A stretch of 10,420 nucleotides of DNA from Cellvibrionales bacterium UBA2511 (GTDB lineage Bacteria > Pseudomonadota > Gammaproteobacteria > Pseudomonadales > Porticoccaceae): assembly GCA_002341315.1 (NCBI GenBank), contig DDNV01000021.1, positions 1 through 10,420 of the forward strand, written 5' to 3'. The notes beneath the pieces are model-generated. The model did not search any database and had not been told where the DNA came from. It saw only the letters and a list, made by a program, of their open reading frames with translations. Positions 6,381-10,420 of the stretch are shown piece by piece; positions within the stretch are counted from its first letter, which is position 1; every line of letters starts with the position of its first letter. The position numbers were made by a program, and so were the translations under genes.

Positions 6381-8272
6381 AACGATACCTCGGTCTTTGT
6401 CTGCTCGCGATTGCAATCCAGACACCGGCTGAATCAACCGATGAACCCCTGCCGCTATCCCAGCCGGAACCCACTGCTTCTGTCTGGGATCTCTCTGACC
6501 TGTATCCGGATATCGCCAGCTGGGATGACGCACGGGATAATGCCAGCGCACAAATCAGCACCATTGGTGAGTGCGAAGGTATTCTCGATAACAGCGCAAG
6601 CGTGTTGGCAGACTGCCTGAACCGGGTTAACGACACCTACAAAGCTCTGCTCAGGCTCTACGTTTATGGCTTTCTTAACAAAGACACCAACCAGGGCAAT
6701 AGCCAGTATCAGGAACGGGCAACGGTTGCCCAGGAGTTGCTTCTCGAGTTCACAGAAGCCACACACTTTGTAAAGCAGGAACTCAGCCATATCGGAGAAA
6801 CAACCCTTAACCACTACCTCAATGAAAGCACGCGGCTTGAAGAGCACGACTTTTTTATCCGCAATACCCTGCGTCAATCTGAACATGTTCTCAGTGAAGA
6901 GGGGGAACACATCCTCAGAGCGGCCTCAGACGCGCTGCAATCCACCTCTAGCACCTACAGTGTGCTGGTCAGCAACGACATTCCCTGGCCGGAAATCACC
7001 CTGTCGAATGGTACAACAGTTACTCTCGACCCGATGGCCTATGAGGTCCACCGGGCATCGGCAAACCGCAACGACAGAAAACGGGTATTTGAGAGCTTCT
7101 GGGGAACCTACCAGCATTTTCGTCAGAGCCTTGCCATCACCCTGGAGGGACAGGTAAAAAAAGAGGCAATGATAGCCCGGGTGCGGGGTTTCGACTCGTC
7201 GCTGGATCGCGCCCTGTCGCAAGACAACGTTCCTGAAGCGGTTTACCGGACACTGTTGTCGACCGCCAATGAGCACCTCACATCCCTCCATCGCCTGCTT
7301 GGGCTGCGTCAACAAATACTCGACCTCGGGGAATCCCGTTACTACGACCTATACACACCCGTGGCCACTCTGCCCCGAGAATTTACACTGGAGGAGGCCG
7401 CCACCCTGACACAGGCCGCGCTCACGCCCCTGGGCAGGAATTATGGTGAAGCGTTCAGGAAGGCGCTGACACAACACTGGCTACATGCCTATCCCGCACC
7501 AGACAAGCGCAAGGGAGCTTATGTGATGGGTGCCGCCTATGATGTCCACCCTTTCCTGATGTTGAATTTTGAGGGTACCTTTGACTCTGTCAACACTTAT
7601 GCGCACGAATGGGGGCACGCCATACACTCCCAGATGGCCAACACTCATCAACCCTTCAGCAAATCCGCTTATTCCGGTTTTATTTCAGAAATCCCATCGA
7701 CAGTTAATGAATTACTGCTTTTTGATTATCTGCGCGACAATGCATCGAGCGACGAAGAACAATTGTTTTATCTGGTTCGCGAACTGAATCTTTTGCGAAG
7801 TGCTTTTTTTCGACAGGCCCAGTTCGCGGAATTCGAACTGGCTATCCATGAGCAGGTTGAGAGCGGCGGCAATCTGTCGGGCGATAAATTGAATACGTTG
7901 TATGGGACTATTCAGAAACGTCATGCAGGCCACAGCATGGGTATCATGCAAGTTGATGAACCCTATACCGCGGAGTGGGCCTCCATTCCACACTTCTACC
8001 GCAACTTTTCGGTATACCAGTATGCGACCTCCATGGTTGCCGCCTACAACCTGGTAGATCGCATTACAACCGGTGGCGAAGAAGCACAGAAACAGTACCT
8101 CGACATCCTCCAGGCAGGTGGGTCTGACTACCCCTACAAGTTACTCAGAGACTCGGGGGTAGATCTGACTGATCCAGTCGCGTATCGCCCCATGATTCAA
8201 CGAATGACCCGATTGATGGACGAGGTTGAGCATATTCTCGACCGGCAGGATGCAAAGAATACTTCCCGGTGA
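6377..8272 (+). CDS. Exported M3-family zinc oligoendopeptidase (PepF-like)
   Basis: A 631-residue metallopeptidase of family M3 (oligoendopeptidase F branch), which cuts short peptides. The zinc site is complete: H410-E411-W412-G413-H414 (YAHEWGHAIH) and third ligand E438 in SEIPSTVNE, 24 residues after the second His as expected. The C-terminal active-site segment HAGHSMGIMQVDEPY and the FYRNFSVYQYATS segment are also present. Residues 1-18 (MKRYLGLCLLAIAIQTPA) form a signal peptide with likely cleavage before EST, so the enzyme should act in the periplasm, whereas many PepF enzymes are cytosolic. The early Cys8 is not in a lipobox. The mature start, WDLSDLYPD, is the usual family entry motif. 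Its ATG overlaps the xseA stop (ATGA), implying translational coupling despite no obvious shared function. The substrate is unknown. Confidence 0.94.
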   Translation: MKRYLGLCLLAIAIQTPAESTDEPLPLSQPEPTASVWDLSDLYPDIASWDDARDNASAQISTIGECEGILDNSASVLADCLNRVNDTYKALLRLYVYGFLNKDTNQGNSQYQERATVAQELLLEFTEATHFVKQELSHIGETTLNHYLNESTRLEEHDFFIRNTLRQSEHVLSEEGEHILRAASDALQSTSSTYSVLVSNDIPWPEITLSNGTTVTLDPMAYEVHRASANRNDRKRVFESFWGTYQHFRQSLAITLEGQVKKEAMIARVRGFDSSLDRALSQDNVPEAVYRTLLSTANEHLTSLHRLLGLRQQILDLGESRYYDLYTPVATLPREFTLEEAATLTQAALTPLGRNYGEAFRKALTQHWLHAYPAPDKRKGAYVMGAAYDVHPFLMLNFEGTFDSVNTYAHEWGHAIHSQMANTHQPFSKSAYSGFISEIPSTVNELLLFDYLRDNASSDEEQLFYLVRELNLLRSAFFRQAQFAEFELAIHEQVESGGNLSGDKLNTLYGTIQKRHAGHSMGIMQVDEPYTAEWASIPHFYRNFSVYQYATSMVAAYNLVDRITTGGEEAQKQYLDILQAGGSDYPYKLLRDSGVDLTDPVAYRPMIQRMTRLMDEVEHILDRQDAKNTSR

Positions 8273-8386
8273 GCATACCGTTGTATCGACGAAACCCTTT
8301 TTCAAAATTTATACAGTCGCAGGTCAACCGAATCCCCATTCTGGCGTTAAAAGGATCACGTCTTTAATCACCAATGAGGAAATACC

Positions 8387-8716
8387 ATGCGACTACTACT
8401 GTTACTGGCGGGCATTGCTTTCGCCACATCCAGTTTTGCCGAACCAACCACAAAGCCCGACCAGTCCGGCGATAGAAAAAATTATTCCGGCTCCATGTTT
8501 CAAAATATGGATACTGACCAGGACGGCAATATATCAAGAGTAGAGTATGAAGCGGGCCTCCGGAAAAAAATGGAAAAACGCATGGCCCACTTCAACGCGA
8601 TGGACGCGGATGGCAACGGCTTGGTAAGCAAAACCGAGGCCATGGAGGCAAAACAGCGAATGAAAGCAGAATGGAAGGAAAAACGTCGCCTGCATTGCAA
8701 CAAAACCGATAAATAG
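8387..8716 (+). CDS. Small exported EF-hand calcium-binding protein
   Basis: A 109-residue protein with signal peptide 1-18 (MRLLLLLAGIAFATSSFA) and two canonical EF-hand loops. Loop one spans 42-53 (D42, D44, D46, G47, I49, S50, E53). Loop two spans 73-84 (D73, D75, N77, G78, V80, S81, E84). Acidic residues sit at positions 1, 3 and 12 of each loop, so calcium binding is likely. The loops are 31 residues apart with a Met/Lys/Arg-rich helix between, and the C-terminal tail is strongly basic with a single Cys. The start is supported by GAGGAA seven bases upstream. It follows the peptidase gene by 114 bases with no clear terminator between, so it may be read from the same transcript or its own promoter. 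Its partner is unknown; calcium buffering or sensing in the periplasm is inference. Confidence 0.9.
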   Translation: MRLLLLLAGIAFATSSFAEPTTKPDQSGDRKNYSGSMFQNMDTDQDGNISRVEYEAGLRKKMEKRMAHFNAMDADGNGLVSKTEAMEAKQRMKAEWKEKRRLHCNKTDK

Positions 8717-8731
8717 GATTGCCAGTGCCCG

Positions 8732-8766
8732 ACAACCCCGGTTATCCGATAGCCGGGGTTGTTTTA
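8732..8766 (+). terminator. Strong intrinsic terminator after the EF-hand gene
   Basis: ACAACCCCGGTTAT (8732-8745) pairs with ATAGCCGGGGTTGT (8749-8762), giving a 14-base stem with one G-T wobble and a 3-base loop, followed by TTTTATTG. It starts 15 bases after the EF-hand stop codon and closes the xseA-peptidase-EF-hand block. Confidence 0.9.
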
Positions 8767-8787
8767 TTGCCCATCATTGTTAACTCG

Positions 8788-8822
8788 GCCATGCCTCACC
8801 CATGGCATACATGGGTACATGT
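8788..8822. promoter_or_regulatory. Clustered CATG inverted repeats, candidate upstream activator site
   Basis: Two adjacent inverted repeats: GCCATG-N7-CATGGC (8788-8806) and ACATG-N4-CATGT (8809-8822). CATG occurs four times in 32 bases. They lie about 200-235 bases before the start expected from the sigma-54 element, a usual distance for enhancer-binding-protein sites. The binder is unknown. Confidence 0.3.
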
Positions 8823-8997
8823 TTCATCCCGCCAAATTCTCCGCTGTTGCTATCAGGCAAACGCCAATGAGCAGAGGCCAATTCTTGCCCCAAATTACTC
8901 CGCACTCGCTGCTTTATCGCACCAAATTCAAACAAAAACGCCCCGCCCGACGCCCTACAGACCACCCATAACAACTGAAACAGCGATTATTCGATTA

Positions 8998-9012
8998 TGG
9001 CACGGGTTATGC
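8998..9012 (+). promoter_or_regulatory. Sigma-54-type (-24/-12) promoter
   Basis: TGGCAC-GGGTT-ATGC matches the sigma-54 consensus TGGCAC-N5-TTGC at nine of ten positions. The essential GG (8999-9000) and GC (9011-9012) have exactly ten bases between them, and a T follows. Transcription would start near 9023-9025. Such promoters need an activator ATPase and usually respond to nutrients; no activator gene is in the window. Confidence 0.65.
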
Positions 9013-9045
9013 TTATAACTTTTTGACACTACATCCTACTGGGTA

Positions 9046-9126
9046 ATGAAGCCCGTGCGCACCATCCTGCGTACGGGCTTTTTTATTTTTGTTTTGGGGA
9101 AAACAAACTCGAGGAATTTCATATGA
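9046..9126 (+). CDS. Possible 26-codon leader ORF overlapping the porin start
   Basis: ATG at 9046-9048 opens a 26-codon frame beginning MKPVRTILRTGFFIFVLG. Its TGA (9124-9126) overlaps the porin ATG (9123-9125) as ATGA. The frame runs through the terminator hairpin at 9049-9087, so a translating ribosome could melt it. Against it, the ribosome binding site is poor (GGG only two bases before the ATG), and a 26-codon open frame is not rare by chance. Confidence 0.3.
   Translation: MKPVRTILRTGFFIFVLGKTNSRNFI
9049..9090 (+). terminator. Intrinsic terminator in the porin leader
   Basis: AAGCCCGT (9049-9056) pairs with ACGGGCTT (9073-9080). The stem continues inward through a G-T pair and CGCA/TGCG to a 6-base loop, then runs into TTTTTTATTTTT. 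It lies after the sigma-54 promoter and before the porin ATG, so a transcript starting near 9024 would end after about 60 bases unless it reads through. Confidence 0.85.
9088..9107. repeat. A/T-rich inverted repeat before the porin ribosome binding site
   Basis: TTTGTTTT (9088-9095) and AAAACAAA (9100-9107) are perfect complements around a GGGG loop. The right arm could also pair with the U-tract of the preceding terminator, a possible alternative fold. The hairpin is weak on its own and ends just before the SD sequence GAGGAA (9111-9116). Confidence 0.45.
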
Positions 9127-10331
9127 AACCGAGATCTTTTCGACTTTCAGCTTTTGCATTACTGTTTGGCCTCCACCCTTTTCTGATGGTGAGTGCCGAA
9201 GAGGCCGCCAGTTTTTCAGAAATATTCACCAAGAGTGATACCAGTTTTACTTTTCGTTATCGATTTGAGCATGTGGATGATGAAAATGCCGAGAAGAATG
9301 CCAATGCATCCACACTCAAGTCCCGCATAACCTGGACTTCGGCCAGCTATCAAGGCTTTTCAGGCTTACTGGAAGTCGATGACGTAAGCCATATTGGCGG
9401 TGAAAACTACGCGACACCCTCCAACGGGAAAGTCGGTGAATACCCCATCGTTGCCGACCCGGATGGTACCGATATCAATCAGGTCTATCTCAAGTATCAA
9501 CAGGATGGCTTTACCGGTACAGCCGGTCGCCAGCGCATTCTCCATTCCGGCCAGCGGTTTGTCGGCGGTGTGGGCTGGCGGCAGAACGAACAGACCTATG
9601 ACTCAGTACGGGTGCAATTGCCCATCGGGCCAGTCACACTGGATTACAGCTATATCTGGGATGTAAACCGGATTTTCGGACCCGATACGGGTGGCGCACA
9701 ACCGCGTCGCTACGACTCTGACTCTCATGCGCTCTACCTGTCATTTTCGCCAATTGAAGGTCACAAGCTCGCCGCCTTTGCCTATCTGCTGGATTTCGAC
9801 AATGCAGCGGCCAATTCATCGCAGACCTATGGTATTGAGTACAGTGGTGCCGTAGGCCCTGTCACCCTGGCAGCCAGCGCCGCCAGCCAGACCGATTATG
9901 CCGATGGGCCAATTGATTACGACGCCGACTACTACATGGCCGAAATCGGTACAAAAATCAAAGGTGTCGGAGTCGGCATCGGTTATGAATTACTGGGCAG
10001 TGATGACGGGATGAAAGCGTTCGGCACGCCTCTCGCCACCCTGCACAAGTTTCAGGGATGGGCAGATCAGTTTCTGGTCACACCCGCCGATGGTATCGAG
10101 GACATTTACTTCAAAATGACCGGCAGCATTGGCAAAACCAATCTGGCCTTTTTCTACCACGATTATTCCGCCGACGAGGGCAGCGCCGACTATGGCGAGG
10201 AATATAATGCCGTAGCAAGCTACCCGATCAACAAATACGTCGGCGTCGAGCTGAAGTACGCCAAATATGACGCCGATGAGTTCTCTCAGGACACTGACAA
10301 GATCTGGTTTTCAGTCAATGTGAAGTTCTGA
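9123..10331 (+). CDS. Outer-membrane porin of the alginate-export family
   Basis: A 402-residue protein with signal peptide 1-25 (ending FLMVSA, then EEA). The rest is alternating short polar/aromatic strands typical of a beta-barrel, and it ends in KIWFSVNVKF, a terminal aromatic residue as recognised by the outer-membrane assembly machinery. The segment at 135-152, GRQRILHSGQRFVGGVGW, then RQNEQTYDSV, is characteristic of alginate-export-domain porins. Many of these are general porins for anionic sugars or other nutrients, so alginate as substrate is not implied. The start is supported by GAGGAA seven bases upstream. It appears monocistronic: preceded by a sigma-54-type promoter and leader terminator, followed by its own terminator. 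Expression is probably conditional on nutrients or growth state. The family call rests on motif recognition; substrate is unknown. Confidence 0.88.
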   Translation: MKPRSFRLSAFALLFGLHPFLMVSAEEAASFSEIFTKSDTSFTFRYRFEHVDDENAEKNANASTLKSRITWTSASYQGFSGLLEVDDVSHIGGENYATPSNGKVGEYPIVADPDGTDINQVYLKYQQDGFTGTAGRQRILHSGQRFVGGVGWRQNEQTYDSVRVQLPIGPVTLDYSYIWDVNRIFGPDTGGAQPRRYDSDSHALYLSFSPIEGHKLAAFAYLLDFDNAAANSSQTYGIEYSGAVGPVTLAASAASQTDYADGPIDYDADYYMAEIGTKIKGVGVGIGYELLGSDDGMKAFGTPLATLHKFQGWADQFLVTPADGIEDIYFKMTGSIGKTNLAFFYHDYSADEGSADYGEEYNAVASYPINKYVGVELKYAKYDADEFSQDTDKIWFSVNVKF

Positions 10332-10345
10332 TCCCGGATCAGAAC
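10325..10345 (+). repeat. Hairpin spanning the porin stop codon
   Basis: GTTCTGATC (10325-10333) and GATCAGAAC (10337-10345) form a perfect 9-base stem with a CCG loop. The TGA stop (10329-10331) lies inside the left arm. There is no U-tract, so it is not itself a terminator; it may protect the mRNA end or affect ribosome release. Confidence 0.5.
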
Positions 10346-10359
10346 CGTGGCATCTCTAT

Positions 10360-10397
10360 CAGTGGCGGGCTATGATTCTCCTGCCACTGTTTTTTTT
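10360..10397 (+). terminator. Intrinsic terminator of the porin gene
   Basis: CAGTGGCGGG (10360-10369) pairs with CCTGCCACTG (10380-10389), a 10-base stem with one G-T wobble and a 10-base loop, followed directly by eight T residues. It starts 29 bases after the porin stop codon. Confidence 0.92.
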
Positions 10398-10420
10398 CGC
10401 ACTTTTAAATCTATCCTTCA

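Larger units (their letters stand above)
8767..9045. other. Gene-free upstream region of the porin gene
   Basis: No convincing gene on either strand. The left end holds clustered CATG inverted repeats (8788-8822). The middle is C/A-rich, with CCAAATT at 8832, 8890 and 8922; the first two copies continue with similar TCCGC sequence. CGATTAT is repeated at 8984 and 8992, directly before the sigma-54 element. The overall pattern resembles an extended regulatory region rather than a lost gene. Confidence 0.5.

Noticed and set aside
6377..6430. Possible lipoprotein signal in the M3 peptidase (Cys8)
   Set aside because: Cys8 lies before most of the hydrophobic core and the residues before it do not form a lipobox.
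8719..9018. 99-codon plus-strand ORF after the EF-hand gene
   Set aside because: It spans a strong terminator and the sigma-54 element, lacks a ribosome binding site of its own, and has a Pro/Thr/His-rich composition unlike a real protein.

Overview
The window looks like chromosome from a gammaproteobacterium, probably a marine or other free-living one. The evidence is the arrangement guaA-guaB facing away from xseA, the E. coli-like GuaA, GuaB and XseA proteins, a sigma-54-type promoter, and an outer-membrane porin of the alginate-export type. The genus cannot be named from this sequence alone.

Left part, all on the minus strand. Positions 1-398 encode almost all of an Xre/MbcA/ParS-type (DUF2384) antitoxin, cut by the window edge; its partner, expected to be a RES-domain toxin, would lie just outside. 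The antitoxin promoter carries two perfect inverted repeats of the same motif (ACTGTA-N4-TACAGT), probably autoregulatory operators. A bidirectional terminator hairpin (582-609) separates this module from a gene for an unrecognised secreted protein with six cysteines (849-1484). The 450-base gap between them may also hold a broken small secreted-protein gene.

Centre. guaA (GMP synthase) and guaB (IMP dehydrogenase) form the two-step IMP to XMP to GMP pathway, transcribed leftward with guaB first and a hairpin between the genes. Divergently, xseA (exonuclease VII large subunit) overlaps by ATGA with an exported M3-family oligoendopeptidase. A small exported EF-hand protein follows, then a strong terminator.

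Right part. A gene-free stretch of about 400 bases (8717-9122) holds a good sigma-54 promoter match, then a strong intrinsic terminator, then the start of a 402-residue alginate-export-family porin. A terminator between promoter and gene suggests attenuation or a short sigma-54-driven RNA. A possible 26-codon leader ORF crosses the terminator and ends in an ATGA overlap with the porin start. The porin gene ends with a hairpin over its stop codon and a second, strong terminator.

Most of the window is ordinary core genome. The parts most worth following up are the antitoxin promoter with twin operators and the leader region of the porin. No RNA genes, CRISPR arrays or insertion sequences were recognised.
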